NCBI RefSeq assembly: GCF_900176255.2 | Contig: NZ_FXEG02000003.1 | Span: 1,635,182 to 1,699,181, forward strand | Length of the DNA stretch: 64,000 nucleotides | Source: Mycobacterium ahvazicum | Lineage (GTDB): Bacteria > Actinomycetota > Actinomycetes > Mycobacteriales > Mycobacteriaceae | Direction: 5' to 3' | Part shown: positions 27,452-36,348 of the stretch, one piece after another | Layout of the letters: each line of letters opens with the position of its first letter | How positions within the stretch are numbered: the first letter of the stretch is position 1 | Program-made: the position numbers and the translations under genes | The notes under the pieces: model-generated | The model's input: the letters and a program-made list of their open reading frames with translations, nothing else | Database searches by the model: none | Told to the model about the DNA's origin: nothing

Positions 27452-29112
27452 ATTCTCTCCGGGGCGCTGACGCCGAGTATTGCCAGTCCGTTGGCGATAA
27501 CCTGCCGGGTGGCCTGGCACAGCGCCAGCCGGGCGATGTGCAGGTCCGTGGGTTGTTCGTCGCCCTGGGGCAATACCCGGCACGAGTCGTAGAACCGGTG
27601 GTAGTCACCGGCAAGGTCTTCCAGGTAACGGCAGATCCGGTGTGGTTCGCGCAGCGACGCGGCGGTGTCGAGCACCCGCGGAAACTCGCTGATGGTGCGC
27701 AGCAGCGCACCCTCCTTGTCGTGGCTGAGCAATTCGAGATGCCCTTCAAAACCGGCACCGCCGGGAATCAGGCCGAGCTCGGCGGCGTTGCGGGCCAGCG
27801 CCGAGAGCCGGGCATGCGCGTATTGCACGTAATAGACCGGGTTTTCATTCGACGCAGAGGACCACAGCGCGAGATCGATGTCGATCGCGGTGTCCACCGA
27901 CGAGCGGATCAGGCTGTAGCGGGCGGCGTCGACACCGAGCGCGTCCACCAGGTCGTCGAGCGTGATCACGGTGCCGGCCCGCTTGCTCATCCGCACCGGC
28001 TGGCCGTCGCGCACCAGGTTGACCATCTGCCCGATCAGGACCTCGACGGTGGCGGGGTCGTCACCGAACGCAGCCGCCGCGGCCTTGAGCCGCGCGATGT
28101 AGCCGTGGTGGTCGGCTCCGAGCATGTAGATGCACAAGTCGAACCCGCGTTGGCGCTTGTCCAGGTAGTACGCGATGTCCCCGGCGATGTAGGCGGGTTT
28201 GCCGTCGCTCTTGATCACGACGCGGTCCTTGTCGTCACCAAAAGCGCTGCTGCGCAACCAACTTGCGCCATCCTTGTCGTAGATGTTGCCGACCGCACGC
28301 AACCGGGCGATGGCTTCGTCGACGCGCCCGCTGGTGTGCATCGAGTCTTCGTGGGTGTACACGTCGAAGTCGGTGCCGAATTCGTGCAACGTCTCCTTGA
28401 TGTGGTTGAACATCAGGTCGACGCCGATCTCGCGGAAGGTCTCGTGCATCTCGGCATCGGGCAGCCCCAGCGCGTCGGGCGCCTTCTGCAACACCTGAGT
28501 GGCGATGTCGTTGATGTAGCTGCCGGCGTAGCCATCCTGCGGCGCGGGTTCGCCCTTGGCCGCGGCGATCAGCGAGTTGGCGAAGCGGTCGATCTGGGCG
28601 CCGTGGTCGTTGAAGTAGTACTCGCGCGTGACGTCGGCGCCCTGCGTGGAGAGCAGCCGGCCCAGCGCATCGCCGACGGCCGCCCAGCGAGTACCGCCGA
28701 TGTGGATCGGTCCGGTCGGGTTGGCCGAGACGAATTCCAGGTTGATCTTGGTGCCGGACAGTGTGTCGGAGTATCCGTAGCGGTCGCCCGCGTCGATCAC
28801 GTCGTTGACGACCTTGGCCTGGGCCGACGCCTCGAGGCGCAAGTTGATGAAGCCCGGTCCGGCCACTTCCGCCGAGGAGACACCGTCGGCGCTGGCCAGC
28901 GCCTCGGCCAGCCATCCTGCCAACTCGCGTGGGTTCGCGCCGACCTTCTTGCCCAGCTGCATGGCCAGGTTGCTCGCGTAATCGCCGTGTTCGGGATTGC
29001 GGGGCCGCTCCACCGTGACCGTCGCCGGGAGCGCCGACGCGTCGAGGCCATGCTCGGCCAACACCGCGGATGCGGTGGCTTTGAGCAGCTCAGCCAGGTC
29101 AGCAGGGGTCAC
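27448..29112 (-). CDS. argS: Arginyl-tRNA synthetase
   Basis: 554 residues. Class I synthetase; the HIGH-like motif is in NPTGPIHIGGTRWA and the KMSKS-like motif in VRMSKRAGTVITLDD. The N-terminal Add-1 domain and C-terminal DALR anticodon-binding domain (AELGLIPGGAGF onward, with YLEDLAGDYHRFYDSCRV) are present. It is divergent from a tRNA-Arg gene 124 bases away, a suggestive pairing that is conserved in mycobacteria. Confidence 0.96.
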   Translation of the reverse strand: MTPADLAELLKATASAVLAEHGLDASALPATVTVERPRNPEHGDYASNLAMQLGKKVGANPRELAGWLAEALASADGVSSAEVAGPGFINLRLEASAQAKVVNDVIDAGDRYGYSDTLSGTKINLEFVSANPTGPIHIGGTRWAAVGDALGRLLSTQGADVTREYYFNDHGAQIDRFANSLIAAAKGEPAPQDGYAGSYINDIATQVLQKAPDALGLPDAEMHETFREIGVDLMFNHIKETLHEFGTDFDVYTHEDSMHTSGRVDEAIARLRAVGNIYDKDGASWLRSSAFGDDKDRVVIKSDGKPAYIAGDIAYYLDKRQRGFDLCIYMLGADHHGYIARLKAAAAAFGDDPATVEVLIGQMVNLVRDGQPVRMSKRAGTVITLDDLVDALGVDAARYSLIRSSVDTAIDIDLALWSSASNENPVYYVQYAHARLSALARNAAELGLIPGGAGFEGHLELLSHDKEGALLRTISEFPRVLDTAASLREPHRICRYLEDLAGDYHRFYDSCRVLPQGDEQPTDLHIARLALCQATRQVIANGLAILGVSAPERM

Positions 29113-29236
29113 GAGCGTCCATCCTATTGGTTAGCGTGCCTATGCCCCGAATCCATTGGATGTCAGCTCGGCCACCCGGATGCGTTAGTCTGTCCCGGAT
29201 AGTTTCAAGCCCATCGGCGCAGCATGTATATCGTGC

Positions 29237-29312
29237 GCCCCCGTAGCTCAGGGGATAGAGCGTCTGCCTCCGGAGCAGAAGGCCGCAGGTTCGAATCCTG
29301 CCGGGGGCACCA
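29237..29312 (+). tRNA. tRNA-Arg (anticodon CCG)
   Basis: Full cloverleaf: acceptor GCCCCCG pairs with CGGGGGC, the anticodon arm is TCTGC-CTCCGGA-GCAGA with anticodon CCG (reads CGG), and the T arm contains GGTTCGAATCC. The discriminator base is A at 29309 and CCA (29310-29312) is encoded. Confidence 0.97.
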
Positions 29313-29358
29313 GGATTTACGCAGGTCAGACGATGTGCCGGTTAGTCAGCTCGGCTAA

Positions 29359-31125
29359 TCAGATGGTGCATTTCAGCCCGACGTGGGCGGCGTGGTACCC
29401 GAGCCGGCGATAGAACGCCAACGCCCTTTCGCGAGCCTCGTCCGTGGTCACCTGCGCCAGCTGCGCCCCGTGTGCTCGGCCGTAGTTGTGCGCCCACTCG
29501 ACGAGTGCAGTACCAAGGCCCTGTCCACGCTCGGCTTTGGCGACCCGTAAACCCTCGATCTGCAGCCGGGTGGCACCGCCGCGGGAAAGGCCGGGAATGA
29601 CGGTCAATTGCACCGTCGCGACGACCATGTCGGAACTGTTCAGGACGACTCCGAGATAGTTGGATCGGTTGCGAACGACGAGGTCGTAGGCCGTCTCGTA
29701 GCGTTCGAGTTGGGCGTCTTCGCGATCCTGACTGAATTCGTCGTCGGAGAGCAGCTGGGCGATCACCCCCACGTGTTCGCGCGCCGCGCGCTGCACACGG
29801 AATGTGCGGCCCGACACCTGCAGCAGTCCTCGAACCGAGGACTGTGCCAGCGCCTGTAGGCGCGCCACCAACAGGTCCAGCCACGCCCCCACGTTGGTTC
29901 GTGCCTCCGCGGTATCTGGATAGCGGCATCGCAGATGCAGCCCCGACTCGTCCTGGATGAACCAGAGCATCACGCCGTCGGTGTCAACGCTCGCGCTCAC
30001 ATACTGGGCGTCGAGTCCGACCGAGTCGATGCGCACCGGAAGTTTGCGTTGGTCCAGCCAGGAAATCGCGAACATGCCCGGCGCAACGGGCATTCCACCC
30101 CACGGAGCCAGTACGTCGGCCAGTGGCCAGGAACCCAGCTGCACCGCTTCTTTGACGGCGGCGGCCGCGGCGGACGGCTCGGCCACCGCCGACTCCAATA
30201 CCGAATTGGTGATGAACCAGCCCACCGAGTCGTGCCATTTTTCTTCAAATCGGCTGTGCACGGGGAACACCGCGCGCAGTGGGACCCCGGCCAACTCGCG
30301 GGTCACCGCAGTCATGGCGACCACCGCAAGCGCCAGCGTCGAGACACCGTCCTCGCGTGCCTGCTCGGCAAACGCGGCGCCATCATCGACGTCGAACACG
30401 TCACGCACTTCAACGCGTTCGGGATGCGGCCCGAATTCGTCCAACGGCAGCGGAAACCGTGGCATGACCCCACCGCTGTCGTTGATGATTTGTGCCCATC
30501 GGGCGCGCACATGGTCCGGTGCCGCAGGACGGTCCAACAGTGCTTGCGTGTGCACGACAAATGCCGGCGGCGGCTGCAGCAACGGCTTACGACCGATGCG
30601 CGCGTCAGCGAGCACCGACAACAGGTCCCGGGCAATCACCAGCATCGACCACATGTCCACGTGGGCGTGGTCGGCGGCGATCACCACCGTCAATCCGGCG
30701 GCAGTCTCCAACACACACAACCGATGCGAGGGCCGCGCATAGGGCGAGCACGCCGCATTGAGAACTACTCGCAATGCGTCGTTGACCGCCTGGCCCGGAG
30801 TGATCTCATGCTCGACCCATCTGTCCGGGTGAATATCGATCTCATGCAGCTGCGGTTCGCCGTCCGGCCCGGGTGTGAATGCCGTTCGTAGCGTGCCGTG
30901 ACGGGCGATCACCGCCAGCCACGCATCGGCCAACGATTGGCGGCTGACCCCCGCAGACAACCGAATGGACAGAGCCATCCAGGAACCGGGCCGTGGGCCC
31001 GCACCAACGTGCATGCGTTGGTCAAAAGACACCGGGAGCTGCCGGCCGAGGTCAGACACCGACACGTCGTAGCCCCAGAGTCGTCCGAAGGGTAGCCGCA
31101 GGTGCGCCACGTTGGTCAGCCGCAT
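29359..31125 (-). CDS. Condensation-domain acyltransferase fused to a GNAT acetyltransferase
   Basis: 588 residues. Residues about 25-420 resemble the condensation (C) superfamily of NRPS and Pap acyltransferases: the core motif HHxxxDG appears as ADHAHVDMWSM (His and Asp kept, Gly replaced by Met), with upstream AVIARHGTLRTAF and downstream VGWFITNSVLES resembling C-domain motifs. Residues about 435-588 are a GNAT domain with acetyl-CoA motif AERGQGLGTALVEWA and ALAFYRRLGYHAAHVGL. No adenylation or carrier domain is nearby, so it is not part of an NRPS line here. A stand-alone C-GNAT fusion could acylate and acetylate a lipid or peptide; substrate unknown. Divergent from the alpha/beta hydrolase gene, with 80 bases between. 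Confidence 0.8.
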   Translation of the reverse strand: MRLTNVAHLRLPFGRLWGYDVSVSDLGRQLPVSFDQRMHVGAGPRPGSWMALSIRLSAGVSRQSLADAWLAVIARHGTLRTAFTPGPDGEPQLHEIDIHPDRWVEHEITPGQAVNDALRVVLNAACSPYARPSHRLCVLETAAGLTVVIAADHAHVDMWSMLVIARDLLSVLADARIGRKPLLQPPPAFVVHTQALLDRPAAPDHVRARWAQIINDSGGVMPRFPLPLDEFGPHPERVEVRDVFDVDDGAAFAEQAREDGVSTLALAVVAMTAVTRELAGVPLRAVFPVHSRFEEKWHDSVGWFITNSVLESAVAEPSAAAAAVKEAVQLGSWPLADVLAPWGGMPVAPGMFAISWLDQRKLPVRIDSVGLDAQYVSASVDTDGVMLWFIQDESGLHLRCRYPDTAEARTNVGAWLDLLVARLQALAQSSVRGLLQVSGRTFRVQRAAREHVGVIAQLLSDDEFSQDREDAQLERYETAYDLVVRNRSNYLGVVLNSSDMVVATVQLTVIPGLSRGGATRLQIEGLRVAKAERGQGLGTALVEWAHNYGRAHGAQLAQVTTDEARERALAFYRRLGYHAAHVGLKCTI

Positions 31126-31205
31126 GGCGGTACCCTAACGCCCCAGATAGCCTGAATGCTCGGTCAGCGCGGGGCGAGCCGTCGGGTCGTGAAAAGAGTT
31201 GCGTG

Positions 31206-31985
31206 ATGTCCACTTTCGTGGTTCCTGGAGCAGAGCTTGCGGTTGAACTGAGCGACGAGGGTGGTCATCCGGTTGTTCAATTGCACGGACTTACCTCCAG
31301 CCGCGCGCGTGACCGGGTACTCAATCTCGACCTCGGCAGGGGCCTCAGCGGGACCCGACTGTTGCGGTACGACGCACGCGGCCATGGCAAGTCGACTGGG
31401 CGCAAGGTCGACGAGGATTACCGATGGGAAAGCCTTGCCGAGGATCTTCTGCAGCTGCTCGACAAATGGTTTCCCGGCGAACGGGTGCACGGAGTCGGCC
31501 CGTCCATGGGTACCGGCACGCTGCTGCACGCGGCTGCCCGCGAGCCGGACCGCTTCGCCGGCCTCACGCTCATGGTCCCGGCCACCGCGTGGGAAACCCG
31601 GCCCGCGCAGGCGGCCATCTACCGGGCTGCGGCCGAACTTATCGAAACCGAGGGAGTCGGGGCGTTCATCGCGTCGGCGCGTGGGGCGACTCCGCCGCCA
31701 GCCACGGTCGGCGCGCCCGAAACAGTTCCGGATGTGGCCGATGCACTGCTGCCGTCACTGTTTCGAGGCGCGGCTCTCAGCGACCTGCCCGCTCGCGAAG
31801 CGGTCGCACGAATCGATGTACCGACGACGATTCTTGCCTGGGTCGGTGACCCGGCGCATCCGATGTCGACGGCGGAATCGCTTGCGACACTGATGCCGCG
31901 GTCAACGCTCACCGTGGCGCACGTCCCGGCCGATGTCGAGACCTGGCCCCAGATCCTGAGCCAAGACGTCGCCCGCAGAGGCTGA
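31206..31985 (+). CDS. Alpha/beta hydrolase
   Basis: 259 residues from the ATG at 31206. Fold marks are the oxyanion region VVQLHGLTSSRA, LLRYDARGHGKSTG and the nucleophile elbow GVGPSMGTG (Ser in GxSxG). The Asp and His of the triad probably lie in WVGDPAHPMS and VAHVPAD. No signal peptide. The substrate cannot be told; it is divergent from the C-GNAT gene, so a shared pathway is possible. An upstream extension of the open frame overlaps the divergent gene and was rejected. Confidence 0.85.
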   Translation: MSTFVVPGAELAVELSDEGGHPVVQLHGLTSSRARDRVLNLDLGRGLSGTRLLRYDARGHGKSTGRKVDEDYRWESLAEDLLQLLDKWFPGERVHGVGPSMGTGTLLHAAAREPDRFAGLTLMVPATAWETRPAQAAIYRAAAELIETEGVGAFIASARGATPPPATVGAPETVPDVADALLPSLFRGAALSDLPAREAVARIDVPTTILAWVGDPAHPMSTAESLATLMPRSTLTVAHVPADVETWPQILSQDVARRG

Positions 31986-32221
31986 CTTGTTCGGCCGATG
32001 AATACCGCTGCTATTGAGCGCACCGCCCGACCACGACGTCGGCCCAACGCGGCGGCGACGTCGTCAGGTGACCAGATTGGGACCGGTTGTCGCACAACGA
32101 GCTCAGACCTGAACCAGATGTACCAACTGATGGATCCCCAGGCGACCAACCGTAACCGCTCCCGGACCGGCGCCGGCGAAGTCCGCAACAACGGAGCCAC
32201 AGTCCTTGTCTCGCTTGCCTT

Positions 32222-33208
32222 TTAGCCTCGCTCGATTGAGTTTTTTCGAAGCAATGTTGGCTGCCGAAGGTCGGCCGAATCAGCCGAGATCGGCCCACGC
32301 AGTTGCCGCGCCGCGGCCGTGAACCAGCCGAGGTGGAATTCGTCACCGTCGGCCAAGAATGCCGAGCGAAGTTCGTACCAGGGCAGGCCCGGATGCCGGT
32401 GATGAACGCTGTGCAAATTGAATGCGAGGACGAATCGTTCCAAAGCTCGCGGCAGCCGAAGATTCAGCGCCTCCAACCGCGCGTCGAGCCGGGTGCCGTA
32501 GTGGTATGCGTTGTCCGCGATAGAGATCAAAACCGCGCGCGCAGCGATCGCGACGGCCAGCATCCAAACGTGCCGACCGTAGGCGAAGCCCGCGGCCGCA
32601 TACACCGCGCCCACCAAAACCGCGTCCGAGCGGAACTCCCCCAGGTGCCGTCGGCTGATGCCCTCGAGCAACATGCCGCCGAACGTGTCGGGCGAGTCGA
32701 GCAGGCGCCCCAGGTAGCGCCAGAGCCGGCGCGGCGCGGCGACGAGCAACACTGAAGCGGCCTCAATGACGTAAAGCCCGCCCAGAAGGTGCAGGTAGTA
32801 CGCGGGAGCCGCCGCAGCCCAACTTGAGGTTGCCGGATCAAAGACCTCGGTCCGCTCCCGGCGGGTCCGGTTGTACCGGTGATGCAACAGATGAGCGGAC
32901 TTGAGCAGCACAAATGGCGCGCCATAGCCGATGGCAAGCACCCGACCGCAGCCATCGTTCCATTTCCTTTGCCGCATCAATGTGCCGTGGATGGCCTCGT
33001 GGATCAGCGACCAGAACGGCATCGAGAGCAGCGCGATCGGCGCCAGCAGCCATCCGAAGCCCGGATCCGCCGGCAGCAACCAGAGCGGCAGGACCAATAG
33101 CTGGAGGCATAGGCCGGCCAGCGCCACCGCCACTAACACGCACGAGGTGACGCGGCCAGACTTGCCATCTTGTTCGGCTCGCCAGGTCGACGACTGGATT
33201 ACTGCCAT
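32222..33208 (-). CDS. Membrane fatty acid desaturase-like protein
   Basis: 328 residues with several hydrophobic stretches. Three His boxes of the membrane di-iron desaturase/hydroxylase family are seen: HEAIHG near residue 70, HLLHHRYN near 107, and HSVHHRHPGLPWYEL near 266. These coordinate two irons for O2-dependent desaturation or hydroxylation of acyl chains or similar lipids. The region between box 2 and box 3 is unusually long and hydrophobic, so a carotenoid-ketolase-like activity is possible. A small membrane protein gene follows upstream on the same strand. Confidence 0.85.
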   Translation of the reverse strand: MAVIQSSTWRAEQDGKSGRVTSCVLVAVALAGLCLQLLVLPLWLLPADPGFGWLLAPIALLSMPFWSLIHEAIHGTLMRQRKWNDGCGRVLAIGYGAPFVLLKSAHLLHHRYNRTRRERTEVFDPATSSWAAAAPAYYLHLLGGLYVIEAASVLLVAAPRRLWRYLGRLLDSPDTFGGMLLEGISRRHLGEFRSDAVLVGAVYAAAGFAYGRHVWMLAVAIAARAVLISIADNAYHYGTRLDARLEALNLRLPRALERFVLAFNLHSVHHRHPGLPWYELRSAFLADGDEFHLGWFTAAARQLRGPISADSADLRQPTLLRKNSIERG

Positions 33209-33285
33209 GACCGCCTGCTCCCCTGTTCAGGATCGGTTGACGCGATACGGGCCGGACCCCGCCGCGAACGGTGGCGGCCGCGCGC

Positions 33286-33693
33286 TCAGCGAACGGACGC
33301 CCCCTTGGTGCCAGCGCCCCTTCTGGCCAGCACGAGCAGCGCACCGGCGTAAAGGAAGTCCGACGCGGTGCCCACAATCACGGGGGGTGCAATCGTCACC
33401 GCGATGTCGGGTGTGGCCGCCAGCTCGTGGCCCACGTACAGCCAAATCGCACTCAGCGTCGAAGTTCCCAGCGCGGCCAACCAGAAGCCGCGCACGGGAT
33501 TCGACGGCACGCGGAAAAGCCGTTCGAGCACCAGCACCGCCACCAGGGTCGCGATCACGCTCAGTGCCAGCTGTGCGAAGCCCGCGCGCACCGCGACCTC
33601 CAAGCCGAGCCGGTGGTGAGTAAACGCCGCCCAGCAACCGTATGCCCCGCCCCCGATCAGCGCGGCCAACACTGGCCGGGCGTGCTCCCTCAC
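33286..33693 (-). CDS. Small four-helix membrane protein, unknown
   Basis: 135 residues from the GTG at 33693. Four hydrophobic helices (around VLAALIGGGAYGCWAAF, AQLALSVIATLVAVLVL, FWLAALGTSTLSAIWLYVG and IVGTASDFLYAGALLVLA). An in-frame extension to 33840 exists but has a charged, Cys/His-rich sequence unlike a membrane protein start. Lies 77 bases upstream of the desaturase gene on the same strand, so the two may be co-expressed. I do not recognise the family. Confidence 0.65.
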   Translation of the reverse strand: MREHARPVLAALIGGGAYGCWAAFTHHRLGLEVAVRAGFAQLALSVIATLVAVLVLERLFRVPSNPVRGFWLAALGTSTLSAIWLYVGHELAATPDIAVTIAPPVIVGTASDFLYAGALLVLARRGAGTKGASVR

Positions 33694-34135
33694 GCGCCCA
33701 CAGCGGGTGGCCGGTACCCGATCGACGCGAGCAGTTCTGTGACATGCAATTTGATGGAAGGTGAATTGATGGTGAGAGAATTTATCTCGTCGAAAACCGC
33801 AGTACGCATGACAACCCTTTTTCTTGGGTACGTTAAGCATTGATTCATCTTGCCGCTATTGCATTCTTCGCGAACATCCTCGCATCGCAGTGGCTAATCC
33901 GCAATGACATCGGCTCCGATTCCCGCGTCTCGAGCCAGTGGTAGCCCTCCGGCGGGCAAGATAACCTGTCAGTCCCGTTGCCATTACATGGCCGGTCGGT
34001 GACGAAACATGTTGGCCGGCGCGTGTGTTGAGCGAATAACGAGGTTGCGGCTAGGGTCGGGTCGGGCCCTTCGGGACCTGGACAGGATCGGCCCTATATG
34101 TATTGCGAGATAGCGGCCACAGAAAGGCTGAATTC

Positions 34136-34978
34136 ATGGCAGGTTCCGTCCGGCGCACCGCGGGAATCGAAGACACTTTGAACCGGCCTGGACTCATAAA
34201 TCGTGCGTTGATGCATATAGTCGAATGGGCCCAGGAGCTCAACGAGAAGTACGCGAAACTCGGTAATCGACCGATGTATGACGTCGAGGAGTTTCCGTGG
34301 GCGATGGACATCGAGCGTGAATGGCACCAGGTCCGCGCCGAACTCGATAGCCTGCTAATCCGCAAGGAGGAGCTGCCCGGCTGCCACGAGATCTTGAGTG
34401 AGCTGCGCTCGATCAGCACCGACCGCGACTGGAAAACGTTCGTCTTGGCCTGCTACGGCGCCAAGTCGGCCGAGGCCATTCGCCGGTGCCCGCAAACGTG
34501 GCGCATCCTGCACACGATCCCGGGTATGAAGACGGCGATGTTCTCGGTCCTCGAGCCGGGAAAGCACCTCAAGCCACATCGCGGACCCTACAACGGCGTG
34601 CTCCGCCTCCACCTCGGCCTGCTCGTGCCGGACGCCGCGCCCGGCACGGTTGCGATCAGCGTGGACGACACCGTCTGCGAGTGGGACGAAGGCAAGATCC
34701 TGATCTTCGACGACTCATACGAGCACGAGGCGTGGAACCGCTCCAACGAAACCCGCGTCGTGCTGTTCGTCGACTTCGTCAAGCCGCTGCGTTTCCCGGC
34801 CTCCCTCGTCAATTGGCTGCTCCTCAACATCGCCGCCTTCACCCCGTTCATCAGGGAGGGAAAGAAGGCGCACAAGAAATGGGAGAAGACCTTTTACCGA
34901 AACGGGGACTCGCTGGACACTGCCGCGCCGTCAGCGCCCGCCGTTGTCCCGACGCAACGCTCGAGCCGTGCGGTTTAA
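34136..34978 (+). CDS. Aspartyl/asparaginyl beta-hydroxylase family protein 1
   Basis: 280 residues from the ATG at 34136. The C-terminal half is the 2-oxoglutarate/Fe(II) double-stranded beta-helix of the Asp/Asn hydroxylase (LpxO-like) family: PHRGPYNGVLRLHLGL, IFDDSYEHEAWNRS and TRVVLFVDF carry the His ligands and the oxoglutarate-binding Arg. LpxO members hydroxylate lipid acyl chains, others protein Asp/Asn; mycobacteria have no lipid A, so a different substrate is needed. Upstream part with RRCPQTWRILHTIPGM is shared with the next gene, showing a tandem paralogue pair 18 bases apart. Confidence 0.85.
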   Translation: MAGSVRRTAGIEDTLNRPGLINRALMHIVEWAQELNEKYAKLGNRPMYDVEEFPWAMDIEREWHQVRAELDSLLIRKEELPGCHEILSELRSISTDRDWKTFVLACYGAKSAEAIRRCPQTWRILHTIPGMKTAMFSVLEPGKHLKPHRGPYNGVLRLHLGLLVPDAAPGTVAISVDDTVCEWDEGKILIFDDSYEHEAWNRSNETRVVLFVDFVKPLRFPASLVNWLLLNIAAFTPFIREGKKAHKKWEKTFYRNGDSLDTAAPSAPAVVPTQRSSRAV

Positions 34979-34996
34979 GCCGTACGAGCGAGCGGA

Positions 34997-35767
34997 ATGT
35001 TCTCTAGGACAGCCGAATACAAGATGGTAGGGCTCAAGTCCGGCCGCGAACTGATCATCGCCTTCGGCCTCTGGCTGTTACCGATCATCGACTGGATCAT
35101 GATGCGGTTCGCGGCGACTGAGGAATACCAGGTCTTCCCGAACGAAGTGTTTCCCTGGACGACCGACCTCGCCGAGAGCTGGACCGCCATCCGCGACGAG
35201 GCCCGGGAGGTGATGCGCGACCCGATGTCGGTTCCCGCGTTGCGCGAGATTTCGGTCGATCATGAAAAGATCGCGGTCGATGAGCGCTGGCGCTCCTTTT
35301 TCCTTTGGGGCTACGGGATCCGCAGCGAGGTCAACTGCGGCCGCTGCCCAGAGACGGCGCGGGCCCTCGAGCGCATCCCGGGCCTGATGACCGCCATGTA
35401 CTCGGTAATGCTGCCCGGCGCACACGTGCCGCGCCATACCGGGCCGACCAAGGCCATCGTCACCGCCCATCTGGGCCTCACCGTGCCGCGTGACCGCCAG
35501 AACTGTCGGATGACGATCGGCGACCATGAGGTGGTGTGGCAGGAGGGCCACATCGCGATCTTTGACGACATGTTCCCGCACGAGGTGTGGAACGACACCG
35601 AGGATCACCGCGTGATCCTGCTGCTTCACGTGAAGCGGCCGCTGCGCTTCCCCGGCTCGCTGGTGCGCGACACCTTGTTCGGTCTGTTACGGGCGAGTCC
35701 TTTCGTGCGCGACGGGGTGCGCAATATTGAGCGGTGGCACCAGAGGCAAGCTGCCGCAATGGATTAA
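34997..35767 (+). CDS. Aspartyl/asparaginyl beta-hydroxylase family protein 2
   Basis: 256 residues. Paralogue of the preceding gene: GRCPETARALERIPGLMTAM aligns with RRCPQTWRILHTIPGMKTAM, and the Fe site is in VPRHTGPTKAIVTAHLGL and IFDDMFPHEVWND, with Arg in HRVILLLHV. Unlike the first paralogue it has a hydrophobic N-terminal segment (LIIAFGLWLLPIIDWIMM) that could anchor it in the membrane, as in LpxO. The two genes probably form one transcript. Substrate unknown. Confidence 0.85.
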   Translation: MFSRTAEYKMVGLKSGRELIIAFGLWLLPIIDWIMMRFAATEEYQVFPNEVFPWTTDLAESWTAIRDEAREVMRDPMSVPALREISVDHEKIAVDERWRSFFLWGYGIRSEVNCGRCPETARALERIPGLMTAMYSVMLPGAHVPRHTGPTKAIVTAHLGLTVPRDRQNCRMTIGDHEVVWQEGHIAIFDDMFPHEVWNDTEDHRVILLLHVKRPLRFPGSLVRDTLFGLLRASPFVRDGVRNIERWHQRQAAAMD

Positions 35768-36096
35768 CGGTGCGCCTTCGTCGTGACTGTCGGCGGACAG
35801 ATTGTCACCGCCACCCTGAATCGCCCGTACGCACCCGACATCGTCCCGAGCGGCCACATCCCCTAAGCGCCGTGGGTCATGGGCGGGTCAGCATTCGCAG
35901 ACAACTGGAGTCTTTAGTCCCTAGTGGCCGGTCCGGTACCGACGCGACGATGGGGTTCTGGGCGCAAGTCAGCAGGCACCCAGATGGGCCCGCGTCGGAT
36001 CCGGATTCAGCACCCTTCCGGCGCGGGCCCGCTTACAGCATCACCGAAAGCCATCGCCTTGGTAGCCGCGACGGCCCGACGGTTGGGGTCAACAAC
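35768..36096. other. Intergenic stretch without recognised gene
   Basis: About 330 bases between the second hydroxylase gene and a small reading frame. I see no conserved gene, RNA or clear hairpin. An open frame crosses it but only its last 82 codons look plausible. Confidence 0.5.
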
Positions 36097-36345
36097 ATGA
36101 ATTGGCGTGTGATCATCTATGCGGACATCCCTCACCAGGGCCCCGCAAGACCGTTTGTCGAGCAATCGCCGATGTTCACCGACTGGGAATCCATCGGTGG
36201 CACACAGCGCAGAGTCACGCTAACCGTGCCAGACACCGCCGCCGACGATCCCGGCTCGGCGTGTGAGGTCGCCAAGCGAGAACTTGAGAAACGCCTCACT
36301 ATGTTGCGGGGCATCAGTGACTGCGTCGCAACTCCTCTGGACTAG
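36097..36345 (+). CDS. Small hypothetical protein upstream of serine protease
   Basis: 82 residues from the ATG at 36097 (MNWRVIIYADIPHQGPARPF ...). Acidic, no signal peptide or membrane helix, one Cys in SACEVAKRELEKRLTM and one in SDCVATPLD. It ends three bases before the protease gene starts, so co-expression is likely. I do not recognise it; it may be a cytoplasmic partner or an unrelated small protein. Confidence 0.5.
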   Translation: MNWRVIIYADIPHQGPARPFVEQSPMFTDWESIGGTQRRVTLTVPDTAADDPGSACEVAKRELEKRLTMLRGISDCVATPLD

Positions 36346-36348
36346 TCG

